Shown one piece after another: positions 23,782-35,770 of a stretch of 54,444 nucleotides of DNA. Both the position numbers and the translations under genes were made by a program. Under the pieces are notes generated by a model. The model made no database searches. It worked only from the letters and a program-made list of their open reading frames with translations, and was not told the DNA's origin. Numbering within the stretch: position 1 is the first letter of the stretch; each line of letters starts with the position of its first letter. Origin of the DNA: Phlegmacium glaucopus (lineage: Eukaryota > Basidiomycota > Agaricomycetes > Agaricales > Cortinariaceae); NCBI GenBank assembly GCA_015039465.1, contig MU130497.1, positions 1,342,755-1,397,198 of the forward strand. The letters are read 5' to 3'.

Positions 23782-24762
23782 ATGCTTTCATCCGACTCTC
23801 TCTTTCTCGCCTTGCCTTTTCGCCTTCAGGGCCTCATTGACGAAGCTTTTGATCTGACTGTTGATCCAAACCACACTGAATACAACAAAGTTAAGACCAG
23901 GCCATTCAATAATAACACCCAAACGCGGAATGAAACCGGTGCTGGAGGATTTTTAGTCGAATCCCATGAATCACATTCAAACACCTCCATTGAAGACGGT
24001 ATTCTAGACAGCCAAAACAATCAATCGCGGTCAAGTCTATCCCTCAGTTCGATTCCTACAGCTTTACAACTCCTCGACCTTCCCCCTGATGACCCGGAAG
24101 TCTTGTCGGTTTTCAAGAACGCTGCATCCGGCTGGACTTCTGGCTCTATAACGTCTGTAGAAGGTTTGAATCTCCAAGAGAAATATGTCAGCAGAGAAGA
24201 CTGGCGCTCTGTTTGTGCCATTCTTCTTGAACATCGGAAGAGTGAGATTTCCAGCGATGATGGACATTTGCCCAGGATGTCGAAGTCGAGAAACTGGCAA
24301 GATGTAGAGTCCGACAGCCAGGGTTACATCGAGCCGGAATCTGGCTCCGACTCGGCTGAGTCTTCCAGCGATGAGTACATGGAACACCATATGAGTCGTC
24401 GAAAGAGAATGCAAGATCAAAACCGTCAATTTATATCTCGTCCACCTCTACAGTTAGACCTAGAACACCCATCCAGCCGGCAGAAGGAAACTTGTCTCAA
24501 GACTTTCGCGCTCTTTTTCCCCGAAGTTCCGCATCACAAGTTAGCGGATCACAGAATAATGATCAAGGATCTTCAGAGGGTCTCGAAGTTGCTTGGAGAA
24601 AAATTCAAGGCAGAGGAGGTAAACGCCATCATTTCTCTCTGAATAAAAATTTACTGTCCTTTGTAGATGGTTGAAATGTTAAGCACATTCTCGACCTCTC
24701 CTGACAAATCAGTCAGTTTCGATGATTTCAGTCGTATCATGATTGTTGCCAAATTGGCTTAA
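23782..24762 (+). CDS. EF-hand-like acidic protein
   Basis: First in-frame ATG at 23782; exon 1 runs to 24618, a 48-base intron (24619-24666), then a short last exon to TAA 24760-24762. Residues 1-200 are acidic and Ser-rich, low complexity, with LQLLDLPPDDPEVLSVF and NLQEKYVSREDWRSVC blocks. The last 70 residues resemble a calmodulin/centrin EF-hand pair: MIKDLQRVSKLLGEKFKAEE, then MVEMLSTFS and DKSVSFDDFSRIM. The calcium loops are degenerate, so calcium binding is doubtful. It follows PUP1 by 75 bases on the same strand. Function not known; the start is uncertain. Confidence 0.65.
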
Positions 24763-25153
24763 CTCCTGCGAGCAAGAAAACTCATTATTTCTGCAACAAG
24801 TCATTGGGGGTAGCGATAAGTTTCGTTCCATGTTTCAATTCAAGGACGTTGAAGTGGCCATACGTATATCAGCTTGGTGCTGCAATCCAGTATTATTTCT
24901 ACTTCAATAGCATTAGTGTATCTCCAAAATAGAAATTTCCAGGAAGTGCCCCACATTATGCCCGTATCTACAATATCTGCTTATACACTATTACTCATTC
25001 AAGTCTAGTTTACGGTATTGATCAAAATCCTTTCATAGGGCATAAAACTATTTTTGGTACAGAAGTCCATTATGAAGCAATCTTTGGTTCGTATATTATC
25101 ACTCTGAATCAGTATAAAAACATAGTTGTACCAACTGGCCGACCTATCCTAAC
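24763..25153. other. Intergenic with TATA box for the next ORF
   Basis: AT-rich. TATAAAA at about 25113 lies roughly 40 bases before the ATG at 25154. Otherwise no feature. Confidence 0.35.
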
Positions 25154-25441
25154 ATGTCTTTCGTCGGGTTGCAGAATCCCCCTCCTAGCAAGGAGCTAAT
25201 GCTACACTCTCCTCTGGGCTCTGGTATATCTGTAGATGATGTCGAACTCTTGACCTCGACACCAAGTTTCCAGGTCAACGCTAGTAAAAGTGGCTCATAC
25301 CAGAGTCCCGTCTCGACAAATACGCTTTTGATCTCGATCCCAATCCTGGAAGTATCTCCGTCAATCGTGTCTGCGTCAGTCCGACGACATTCAAACCTCC
25401 ACTGTCCAGGAGAAAGACTGAGGCATCTTCCCGAACGATAA
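25154..25441 (+). CDS. Possible small gene, 95 aa, unknown
   Basis: ATG 25154 follows a TATAAAA box by about 40 bases. The uninterrupted frame encodes 95 aa starting MSFVGLQNPPPSKELM. A second frame from about 25309 (SRLDKYAFDLDPNPGSIS, continuing to 25493) also looks coding, so splicing or a frameshift may link the two. No recognised domain. The overlapping minus-strand frame (25144-25449) is probably a shadow. Confidence 0.3.
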   Translation: MSFVGLQNPPPSKELMLHSPLGSGISVDDVELLTSTPSFQVNASKSGSYQSPVSTNTLLISIPILEVSPSIVSASVRRHSNLHCPGERLRHLPER

Positions 25442-25788
25442 GACCACATTTACTCCTCCAAAATCTTGCCGCACTACAGGAGGTCCGCAGAACCTAGCAC
25501 AAGACTATGTCCAATTTGCGACAGATCCGGAGTATATGTGTGCGGATTCTCTGCAGCAGAGTAGGAGCACACCTACGACCTGCTGTATGTAAAAATGGAC
25601 TTGATCCAAAATATTACATCACGAATTGTTATTGTTTCATTCGCTTATAAACTCCCTTTGTATCGTCCCACTAAACGGGATGGCATTGGCTGTAAAATCA
25701 GATTTAATATTACCAAGATGGTTCAAATCATGATGTATATGATACATGGGACCAAGGATAAGAAGACAGATAAAAAGTTCAAGTTCAA

Positions 25789-28700
25789 TTATACAACATG
25801 GCGACTCCTTCTCGATCTGTTAACGGTCCCAGAACGCTCCAAAGCGACCTTCAAGTTCTTGATAGTTTGTACGATCTCGGCTATAATAATTATTCAGGTT
25901 TTTGAAGACAGCAGCAAAAGACTGACGACCCCACCGGCATATTTCGGACTCTCTGCCTCGAAATCATAGCGTTTGTTTTTGGCCCCGCGAGTCAAAATAA
26001 GTTTGAAAATGGAAGGTGTAGTCGCTGATTGCTGACAGTCCGCAATACTCTTGATATGATATGACGACGTTTTACCACTATCGAAAACTGCTTTTGCTTT
26101 GTTTGTTGAGGGCATGATCTGTCCAATTTATCAGAGAGGAAGATAATGTAGGTAGAACGTAAACTAACATGGATGTAAACCCCGTCAATTGCAAGCGTTC
26201 GTTCTTGGCGGGCAACAAGCATAGGCATTTTTCGGTAGATAGTGTATTTCTGTTCAGATATCAAATTTTGACTTTTGGGTGGGCAAGATGAAAGCTACCT
26301 TATAAGCAGCTGTATAATCCAGCGCTGAAGAGTGTTGTTGCTCTGGAGTATCGGACATCCGGTTAAATATGGATGCTGACGTACTCCATTTAGTGTTATC
26401 TTTTTTGAGTCAACTGGACAAACTTTACCATTAGGATCTGTAGTCCTTCCGATACCTTTCACGATATCAGCTCCCATCTGTGGCAGCATGCTTCGCTTAA
26501 CTAGCAAAAGCTCTCGGTTCCCCTGCAGACTTGCGACGGTTCTATCCAATGGGATGAGGATGCTCATATCTGCCAATAAAAGAGCGTAATCTTTTGGGTT
26601 CTGAAGTTTTCGCTTGCGGCAAACCAATTCAAGGGCTTCCTGCATGTACATACCTGCAGATCTATACAAGGAAGGTATATATGATTATGAACGAAGGAGA
26701 GAGAAGAAAGGAACTTACACCGGAATTGTGGTCGAGATGTGAACGGCATCTGCAGTATCTGCTACCCGGATGCGCAAGAAGATTTGAGGGCCATGACTGG
26801 ATGAGGGTCCCAGAGACGTTGATAATACAGAACCGAGCGTAGAACTGTAAACGGCACTTCCTGGAGTCTGGACAGGAACGGTAGGAGCCAGCAAGTTGGG
26901 TTTCTCAGGTTTTTTGGCCACTGTTGTTCTCGAAGGGCGACGTTGAATCTTGCTTTCTAATACTTGATTCTGTTGGGCTATAGAGGATGAACATTAACAT
27001 GAGAGGACTACTACGAAGCTTAGTTATGACTCGCTTTGAGCTGGTGTGGCTTCCAGAATTGCATAAGCTTCTGCGTTGAATTTTGCAACCTTGCGCATAC
27101 GATCGGGTGCTGCAAAGTTGCCAAATTAATGTCACAATTGTCCTTAAGAAGAGTAGCACCTCACGGGGAAAATCATCGTCAACCTCCCCATCCTCCTCCG
27201 CGATCCTAAGAATCCACCCTGCAGCAGACAATCTCGTGGCCCACTTGGGATCATCTTCACCGCTGAGTCCTTCATCTAGTTTAGGTAGCCAGCCTTCCTC
27301 CCAATAGCTCCACATAGAAAACCCAACGACTTCTTCCACAGTCGCGTCCGATCGCACGTTGAGATGCATAGCTTTTCCACGGGGCTGTCGCGCGTGAGGG
27401 AAATACAGGTGTACGTTTGTCGAATGGGACTCTCCACGACCAGATATGGCAGCATACATCTCAGAAAATGGGTTTGACGAACTGCCAGAGGAAGCAAGCA
27501 TGGCAGACAAGCTCGATTTAAGGGGCTTCATGGGGATGACTTTCTTTTTAGCAAACATAATGTCGGTTGTATTAGGAGTGGAATTTGACGTGCTATCCCC
27601 TCGACCTCTTGACGAAGCAGCACCCTCAGATCGCTTGGACAATGGTGGATGTTCTAGTTTGGGAACTTGATTGGTAATATCGATGGATGAACCAACTGGT
27701 CGATCTACCAATTGATTTTGTTGACGGGGATATCGTGTATGCTCGGATACCGGACTCAGTCGTGGACGACCTCTATTATTCGTGTGGGGTGATGAAACGG
27801 GGATTGATGAATTTGGCATGGAACTAGTTCCCGCAGACAACACTGAGGTAACATCTGAAGCGCTGTCAGACGTTGCACCAGTACGGGTCGCAGCAAAGAC
27901 GCTATCATGTATATAAGTAGAAAGTTCGGTATAGGTGGCAATAATACACTTACGGGTCAAATTCATCGCCTTCGTCCATGCCATCAACAGCAGCCGCTCC
28001 ACCTTCATCGAACTCATCGGACGATGCCTCACTGATGACGGGAACCTCTACTTCGTCCTCTGACGATGATGAGAAATCCAAGGTAGGTGGGGGTGGAGCT
28101 CGTGCTACGACACCACCAGGCCCTCTCCGGGCGGCCATTCTCGCACGGCGTCTCGCTTCCATCTCAGCAGCACCTTTAAATTTAGGAATGAATTGTACAA
28201 CTTTGACGACTGGCACTTGTTCAGGAACGGCACTTTGTGGTTTCTGGATAGTCGGTTCCAGAGAGACATGTTCATCATCAGAATCCTGAATTTTAATCCA
28301 GCTACCAGTGCCAGGTGCAGACTGTACGGGTGTCGGGGGGATGGGCGCGGTTGTGCACAAGGCTTCTTGTACAGGTGCCTTGTCTGAGACGAAATTCTTC
28401 ACTTCGGATTGTCGTGGTGTACCTGATAATCGTTTTGAGGTAGACAATCGTTTAGCATTTACACGAAGGCCAAGACCGCCTGATCTACCGCCCATAATAG
28501 TTTGGGTGTGTTTAAGACGGGAACCTGGAAATCCCATTGGACGCTCTTGTTCGTCCTCGCTCAAGTTAGGGCTAATTGGCATCGCCAGCTGAGGCCAACG
28601 GTCAACGTCGGCCAAGGATGCTGATAGTATATATCGGTTGTTTTGGTAGGACGGGTCGAGGGAGATAACTCGAGCTCCATAAGGATCTTCGACCTCTCGC

Positions 28701-28809
28701 AGGTAAGCAAGACGAAGACTATGAATGAGAAAACTAGCGATTATAGCATTAAGCAATGTAACGGTGAGTATAAGAGAGGATCATACTCTGTATCACTAAT
28801 TAGTGACAT
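25789..28809 (-). CDS. AVO1: TORC2 subunit Sin1/Avo1
   Basis: Substrate-recruiting, membrane-targeting subunit of TOR complex 2. Starts at ATG 28809 (MSLISDT, then after an intron DFLIHSLRLAYLREVEDPYG, the conserved Sin1 N-terminus). A long linker has an RRARMAARRGPGG basic patch and an acidic Ser cluster. The CRIM domain lies in the exon around 27200-27500 (NPFSEMYAAISGRGES, VEEVVGFSMWSYWEEGWLP, WILRIAEEDGEVDDDFP). Next come a Raf-like Ras-binding domain (HISTTIPVSAGMYMQEALEL, CRKRKLQNPKDYALLL) and a Sin1-type PH domain (KKYTIYRKMPM, IDGVYIHIMPS, KYDFEAES-like). About nine exons with in-frame junctions; stop TAA 25791-25789. Full length. A tRNA gene and the HDAC gene start just upstream. Confidence 0.93.
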
Positions 28810-28903
28810 ATTGCGTTTGAAAGAGCAGAAGGTTTACACATAAAGTAAGTACAAACCTCACGCTTAGTAATAATATTCCATCGTTACTCAATGCCAACAA
28901 CAA

Positions 28904-28977
28904 GGGCACATGGTGTAGTTGGTTATCACGCTCGCTTAGCATGCGAGAGGTGTTGGGTTCAATTCCCAATGTGTCCA
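28904..28977 (+). tRNA. tRNA-Ala (anticodon AGC), intronless
   Basis: Acceptor GGGCACA pairs with TGTGTCC; anticodon stem CTCGC/GCGAG encloses TTAGCAT, giving anticodon AGC; T arm TTGGG-TTCAATT-CCCAA; discriminator A. No intron. It lies in the 189-base gap between the SIN1 and HDAC starts, on the HDAC strand. Confidence 0.93.
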
Positions 28978-28980
28978 TAG

Positions 28981-28989
28981 TTTTTTTTT
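28981..28989 (+). terminator. Pol III terminator (T9)
   Basis: Nine T residues three bases after the tRNA end; standard RNA polymerase III stop. It ends nine bases before the HDAC start codon. Confidence 0.8.
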
Positions 28990-28998
28990 GTTCTGACC

Positions 28999-30818
28999 AT
29001 GTCTGACCATACGGTCGTTTATATCTGTTCTAAAGAGTTGGTAAAGGTAAAACTGTCTCCCCACCAAGTCGGACAGCAGGAAAGGCTCTGAACTATTACA
29101 AGGTGTCCTCGCTACTCCCTTCCAACAAGGGTCGATCTACGGTCGTGCACTCCTTGATCAGCTCTATAGGGCTCATGATCCCCACTTTCTCTGACAGCAG
29201 ACGCCTTCAAGTAGTCACGCCTTCCAAGGCGAGCTATAAAGATCTTGCCGTGTACCACAGTCGCGACTACCTTGATGCCGTGCTGGATCCCTCCTCCAGC
29301 GCAAATCAAGCCTCCAGTGCCACAGAATTCGGTTTGGAAGACGTAAGCGCAGACATCGTTGCCACTCTTACTTGTCACTTTACTAGTCTCTGGTGACATG
29401 ATGCTCAGGACTGCCCGCCATTCCCAGGCTTGCCCGACTACGTCCAACTAATTGGTGGTGCTACTTTGACAGCAGTCGCCGCGCTTCACAACGATATCAG
29501 CAATATTGCCATTTGTTGGGATGGTGGAAGGTCCTCATCTATTAATTATTCGTCTTTTGCTTTCATCTCATTTACATCAGACACCACGCTCGAAAATCAT
29601 GTGCATCCGGCTTCTGCTACGTTGCAGATTGTATTCTAGCAATCTTAGCTATCAAACGGGGGACCCCACTGAACTTGTTAGTACCACCACCATTGGCGAC
29701 CGTCTCGAAGAAACCTCGTATAATGTATCTCGACCTTGATTTGCATTATTCTGATGCTGTCTCTGATGCATTCTACGCTCCAATATCATCTGCACCCCCT
29801 CAGATATTGGTAAGCCCAGAAATGGATGAAATGGAAACATGTCAAGAAAATATTTTTTATCTTCTGTAGACGTTAAGCATTCATCACTCATCACCTGGTT
29901 TCTTCCCTCCCTCCGCCCGTGCTCAACTACCCAACGTTTCAAGTCCCGAGTTTGACCCTTTGACTCTGTCAATTCCTCTACGACGGGGAGCCTCGAATAC
30001 AACGTATGCGAGAATATGGCCGATTGTCGAGCACATCAAGGAAACATTGTTACCTGACTACATCGTAGTGCAGTGTGGTGTCGATGCCCTAGCGGGAGAC
30101 CCTTGCGCTACTTTCAATTGGTCCCTAGGTAATTGTGAGGGATCGCTGGGTTGGTGCATCCAACGTATTTTGGATTGGCCTGGCAAGAAGCTGCTTCTGG
30201 GAGGCGGTGAGAACTTTTGTGGTTGTAACATGCAGCCTTAACGATAATTTGACGTTCAAGGCGGTTACAACTCACCGAATGCTGCTAGAGCCTGGGCTTA
30301 CCTTACCTCAATTGCTGTAATTCGTCCTTGATCTATAATATTGAGCTGGAACTCATCTCTCCCTCAAAGCTGAACAACCCCCTCAGCCTCGATGTTGACA
30401 TTCCAGACCATCCAGGTTTTCCATTATATGCACCCTCTTTTACGGTGTGTATCCCTTGTTTTTTTACCTTTCTCCCAATAATTCGATGACCATACGATCA
30501 GCTTGATGTCGCAGCGGGCAACATGTTTGATTACAACAGTGAAGAGTACCTCGAGGAAGTAGAAACATGCTTTAAGGATGTGATCCTAGCCTTAAAAAAT
30601 AGACTTGAGAAGTGAGAATAGCCAACGCCAAGCGAAACAAGGTATGATGGGTATTTGAGGCTCGTTTGACATGGTCTCATAATGCTGACGCTATTCGCCA
30701 TCGCAGTGTCATCAAAGAAATTTCTACGGGTGGTGACGGCAAAAGGATTGGGTTGCTAGCCGTTCCGGCTTTATCAAAGTCTGAGACGTCGCGCTCGACA
30801 CAGGGCAGTAGTGGATAG
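28999..30818 (+). CDS. Class I histone deacetylase (HDAC8/Hos1-like)
   Basis: Zinc-dependent lysine deacetylase. Start ATG 28999 ([16 protein letters not shown]), joined across the intron 29047-29102 to [19 protein letters not shown]. About eight exons, all in phase. Catalytic features: [19 protein letters not shown] (the His pair), [12 protein letters not shown] (zinc Asp and His), [11 protein letters not shown] (zinc Asp) and [14 protein letters not shown] (transition-state Tyr). A last intron after RLEN leads to [11 protein letters not shown] and stop TAG 30816-30818; without that splice it would stop at 30613-30615. The short PSNKGR-type N-terminus favours the HDAC8/Hos1 branch over Rpd3. 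The start codon lies 21 bases past a tRNA gene. Confidence 0.9.
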
Positions 30819-31037
30819 TAGCAAGAAATTGAGGGTCAACGAACGAGGTCACACATCATATGGAAACGATCAAGTGCAACTAAAAAGATATAGAAACTTT
30901 TCACTTGATAATTTTCATCAGCGTTCAAATCCTTAAGCGATTGATATTGAGTTGCACATAAAAGTATTGTCCAGGTAGAAGACCATTGTGGTATTCACTA
31001 TTCATACTTTAACTATGACCTCTTCTCATTTTAACCT
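30819..31037. other. Convergent 3' spacer
   Basis: The 3' ends of HDAC (+) and the GH51 gene (-) face each other here. No other feature. Confidence 0.4.
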
Positions 31038-34000
31038 TCAAGAAGCTTTGAACGTGATGACGCTGACGCTGATTGGTGGTGCAGTGTAATTGAAAGTTTG
31101 ACCAGTCCTGACAGAGCTCGTAACCGGGACTATAAGGTTTGGATTCGCTGGAGTGTTACTTGAGGTTGGGTTGCCGGTCAGTAACTGCACGGAACCCTGC
31201 AAGTCGACATGTTCGAAGGGCACGACGAACGTGAGAATAGTCGCTGTTGTAGCGACGTTAGACACCTATTATTCAACCAAATCGATAACATGTATCAATT
31301 ATATCAAGCAGACAGCTCTCTTGCCTTGATGATGATTTCGTTCGATGATGTTGAGCGAACGACGCTCCAAAATACAGTTCCTAGCTGTTCAGGCAAGGTA
31401 CTTGGGAGGTACTCGTCACCACGATTGGCGCTGAAGAGCTGACAAGGAGAAAAGTCAGATTGAGTTTAAGAAAAGAGAAGAAATCAATCCACCTGTTGGA
31501 CGTAGTAACTTGTAGATCGGTATACAGACCCAGCGCTTAGTAGCCGTAAGCTTCAGACCAGAAGGTGCACGAATGATATCGCATCTACTTACTCATGGGC
31601 CAGGAGATTTGGAGTCTAGGCGGAGGAGGTCAGTAAGGGAGACAAAATGGCGGTAAGCAATTGGCTTACCCATTGATAGTCTGTGACGTGCTATAACAAT
31701 AATTAGATTTGAAATTCAATGACATTGAAATCTTGGAGGAAAAGCTCACACCAAGAAGAGGGGCATATGAAGCTGCAAATCTGAGTTCAGAAGAAAAACA
31801 TTAGGGATGTAGCCTCGTAAAAGTAGTCAATTAGCTGTACACAATATCACTGTTGCGTTCAAGGCCAGTCATGAATGCAGCTTCCCCAGCAGAGCCTTTC
31901 CCACCAGTCAGATTAGTCAATAGATATTTTTATGAGCTTACTTTGCATAGTTGGGAAGATGAGACGACCTTGATCCGACGACCCAAATAGATTGCTAGCG
32001 TTGGTCGAGATCGCAGCATACTCTCCCTATAGACGAATGAGCAAAGTCCATTCGGTGAAAGAAAGCTAGGCTCACCTCGAAGTATTTTGTTCCATTACGC
32101 TGTTTCACATACGCATGTGAGTATATGAAGTTATAAACAAATACGGGAGAATCACCTCGAAACCATCATAGTAAAATGAATTTTGAGCAAACCAAGCTGG
32201 GAGGTAAAAAGTTGATAAATCCAATTCCAGAATTACATGATTACTTACTTGGAGTTTGGTAAACATGAACGTCGTATTGTGTGGGGTTTGGTGACAATAG
32301 AGGATCGAAGGTGTCGGAAGTAGCAATAAAATCTACATGCCAAAGTCAGCTTATAGAAGCTTTTTACCTCAAATTTCCAGCACATACTAATATAAGGGAA
32401 TTCTGCCTCCAGAGCAGTGACGAAATCTCGCCACCTATAAATGTATCTGAGTAGCCCAATAAGCTAGCACACCCTCCAAAAACACAGAGAAACACTTACG
32501 AGGTCGCAGCGAAGAAATCTTCGTTACCAACTTCAACATAGTTCAATGTGAATGATTCCGGATGGCCGAGTGATGCTCGCCGAGCAGCTTTAGAGCTCTT
32601 AAGTACGAATTATGTTAAATTTGACAGGAACAGAGACGCACCAGCTTCACTTTCAGCAGGGTTTCCAACTACGAAGTTGATCTAAGTGAATTTATGGCCG
32701 TGAGGATCAGTACCGGGGTCGGATTGGAGTAAGGCCCTGCTTACTTGATCGATAGCTTGTTGGATATAAGGTGCTAGCTCGTCTTCCGGGAGACTTTGTC
32801 CCGAGAGAGAAAACCCTGGAAAAAGGTCAACCTTTTGCACATATCGCTCCAATGTTATTCTTCACCTGCCCATACTGCCATGATTGGCTGCATATCGAGG
32901 TCTTCACACCAGTGGAGATACTCCAGGAGACCTAATCCACTTAAGCGAGGATGATTTGAGACGAGCACAAATGTCGTAATAGGTGTGAGAGCTTACTCTG
33001 TATTGATGTAAGACCAGTCACCTATCCGACCTATGACCAATTAGTAAAAGGACAACTGCTTGCTTGTATAACCAAACCTGGCCTATCAACCAAAGGACCA
33101 ATCTGCATTGGAGGTAAGTCAAACCCCGGTTCAAATATGGTCGGAAGAGGAATACTGTATTGTTCCATTGCCATCTGGTCGCAAAAGTCTGGCCTTCCAG
33201 ATTATTCCCGCCAGGAAGGCGGAAGAAAGACGGTTTCATCTCGGACAAGGCCTTCGAGTCGGAGCCATTTAGCAATCAGCGTAATGAAGCCAATCCCCTA
33301 TCCACCGTACGACGCACCTCAGCAATGTCCACCCTCATTCCGTTCTCTCTGTTTTTGTAAGTCGGTGGAAACAACGAGAGCATTGCAAAATGAATATTTT
33401 CCCTCGCTGCCGAACTTCCGTCAACAGTAATCGCGAACATGTTTGCTGTCGAGCGCGCTGTGATATTAGCCTTGAGTAACACTTGAATTTGTTTCCATGT
33501 AGTCTGGGACCCGGTGACGCTAACGGCTTGCGTAGCCAGTATGGCCCCGCCTTCATCCTGTAACCCAACGTTCAGAGTACCATGGAACTGAGAGCTATTT
33601 TGGAATCGATAATAGAATGAAGCCTTGTATGGCGTGTTTGCTGTTACTTTGATGCCTAAGGAATTGTTGTTAGACAAAGGGAATTTCTGTAGGACATGAA
33701 CCTATAATTCGTACCTGAGTATCCCGTATTTGCAAATCCGACGCCGTTAGCTTCTCCAGCAGGGAGTGAGAGTTGGAGAGCATTTGGTAGGGCACTCGAT
33801 ACTGGAACGGTCTCGCGAATCACAGAGATGTTCCCACCGATAGATTCCCAGCCAACTAATGCCCCTGCCGTGCCTTCAAGAACATAGCGACATGAATAAT
33901 GCCATTCATTTCAGAAGCTAAAAAGAGCATTACCTGGAGTAACAAGTTGGAAGGCTCGATTTTGCAATACTGTACATAGGCAAAATAAAGGTCGATGTCA

Positions 34001-34446
34001 ACCTGTCGTCACTTGGCAGGATGTACTAACATTCTGCATATAATCCTCCGTCTCCGCTCTATTGCACGGAATACGTGAATAATTTGGACTGACCAGAACA
34101 AAAAGGTCCTTACATGCTAGAAGACGGTCGGAATGAGGAAAGCAGGTTGTTAAATAACGCAACATAATGCAAACTTCACAGGCATACATACACTTATATC
34201 CTGGGAGCGAGTTGTTAGTCATATAGCTGAACTTTTGGGACGGGATATACCTCGAACATCTGGCCAACTGCATCAAAGCCGCAAAGTACATCACCAGATC
34301 AGAGATAGAGACTCAATAGCGAGACCAAACTCACACATTGTACTAGGAACTGGATGGCTTGCCGTTGCACTAATCGAGACCGTCGTTTGTGCCAACACCG
34401 CATCTACGCCGCAAAAGACGACGACAATACTAAGAGCCACGAGCAT
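31038..34446 (-). CDS. GH51 alpha-L-arabinofuranosidase, secreted
   Basis: Removes arabinofuranosyl side chains from arabinoxylan or arabinan outside the cell. ATG 34446 gives a clear signal peptide (MLVALSIVVVFCG..AVLA, cut before QTTVSISAT). Many short exons follow. Family marks in order: a GGNISVIRETVPV-type region, the carbohydrate-binding-like FHGTLNVGLQDEGG domain, RLPGGNNLEGQT, WGYFNTDGLGLLEYL-like, then LNYVEVGNEDFF (acid/base Glu) and FEGEYAAISTNA (nucleophile Glu). The C-terminal beta domain ends SVSVITFKAS at TGA 31040-31038. Both catalytic Glu are present. Not every microexon boundary was traced. The start could be a further ATG upstream, but the signal peptide supports this one. 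Confidence 0.85.
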
Positions 34447-35770
34447 TGGATTTTCCTCGACTAACTCTGGGAACCAATAGCAGTAGTGGGGAGCCACGAC
34501 CGCAGAAGAATTTTGGCTCCGTTTAAAAGGGAAATCCAATGCCAAGCGGACCGCGATGACGCATCATGGACAGTCATGGTGGTCGATTGAATCTGGGCCC
34601 GATTTTCTGAAAGGGTCTCCATGTGGCCAATCGGGCTTTCGAACCGAGGTGGAAGGTTTTCCCGGGGGAGTATGGCTGCAGGCCCTTCACTGGAGTTGCA
34701 CTTCGTCCAGCCCAAACCACCCCGCTAACCCGCCTTGACGTCACAGGACCTTACCTTCGGGGCGGTTGGCTACCCCAAGTGCAAGTGGGTCCCTGTCAGC
34801 CCTGAAGACGCTCGGTACGCTGTTGCCGCCATCCTTCGCCAGGGACATCGTAATCATATGACGGAAATGGAAGCCCTAACGCTCGTTAAGCGAACAGAAG
34901 AGGTTGCAAGCATTGATAATCGGAGAGTCTATGCAGCCGAAAGGTTATGTATATTACGAGGGAAAATTGATTGTGGAAACAGTCAACCGAACACACGAGG
35001 TATTTATAGTAGGAGCTATTTAGGGCAAAAACCGGAAGGGGTTTTTTGGCTGAAACAAGGGCAAAAAGAGGTCTGAGGTGGGGCGGGTCCAAGCAGCAAG
35101 GGAAATCTAAGACCAATTTAGGTAGGTCGAGAACAGATTGCGTCGAGTCACGAAAAGGAAAGTTGGAAGAAAAGGCAGACGAAAAACTTTTTTTTTTCTT
35201 TTGGAGTGAAGTGACGTGCTGCGAAATAAGGGAGTGGAGGGCGGGCGGGCGAAAGATGGAGCTGCTCAAATGTCGAGCAGGGAAAAATGAGTTTGAAGTT
35301 ATGGTGGTGACAGCGAAGAAAGGAAACTGTCACATCACAACCTGAATCGACAAAATTCTACGATCACGCTCGTTCCTCTCTTAGAATAAAACAATACAAG
35401 AAAAAAATGTAAAGGCTGACATGTTTTATACGAAAAACTCTGAGAAAGATCGACCAGGATTTGCAGCACATCTGCGTTGATTAAGTGGCACAAACGAGAG
35501 ATGGAGGTTAGCCTCGAGAAGGTAGTGTTAACAAGCAGGATGAACGACTGTCGGGACTGGAATTATGAGACTGACCATGAAGCGACGAAATGTCCATAAA
35601 AACCACCGTTGTACGTGACAGATGACCAAGGCCCGGGAGAAGTGTAGGCTGAATCAGTGTCAGTACTCCAAAGTGGGTGTTTTCACTGGCAAGCACAAAA
35701 AATGCGAATGAACGCAAACCATAATGACATTACGGATAACGATAAGAGCCACAGCAATACCTTTGAACCT
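34447..35770. other. Long spacer between GH51 and SAM50; one doubtful ORF
   Basis: It must contain the GH51 promoter and the SAM50 3' flank. A 113-aa plus-strand ORF at 34735-35076 (with VSPEDARYAVAAILRQG and MTEMEALTLVKRTEEVAS) looks mildly coding but has no domain I know, no obvious introns and no TATA box. The overlapping minus-strand frame is equally long. I leave both uncalled. Confidence 0.35.

Noticed and set aside
25144..25449. Minus-strand 101-aa ORF
   Set aside because: Shadow of the plus-strand frames; lacks a promoter, while the plus frame has a TATA box about 40 bases upstream.
25500..25610. Cys-rich end (TTCCM) as a CaaX mating pheromone precursor
   Set aside because: The fourth-last residue is Thr, not Cys, so there is no CaaX box.
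25595..25969. Plus-strand 124-aa ORF
   Set aside because: Antisense to the last SIN1 exons and 3' flank.
34735..35076. 113-aa ORF upstream of GH51
   Set aside because: No domain, no introns, no promoter and an equally long antisense frame; could be chance.
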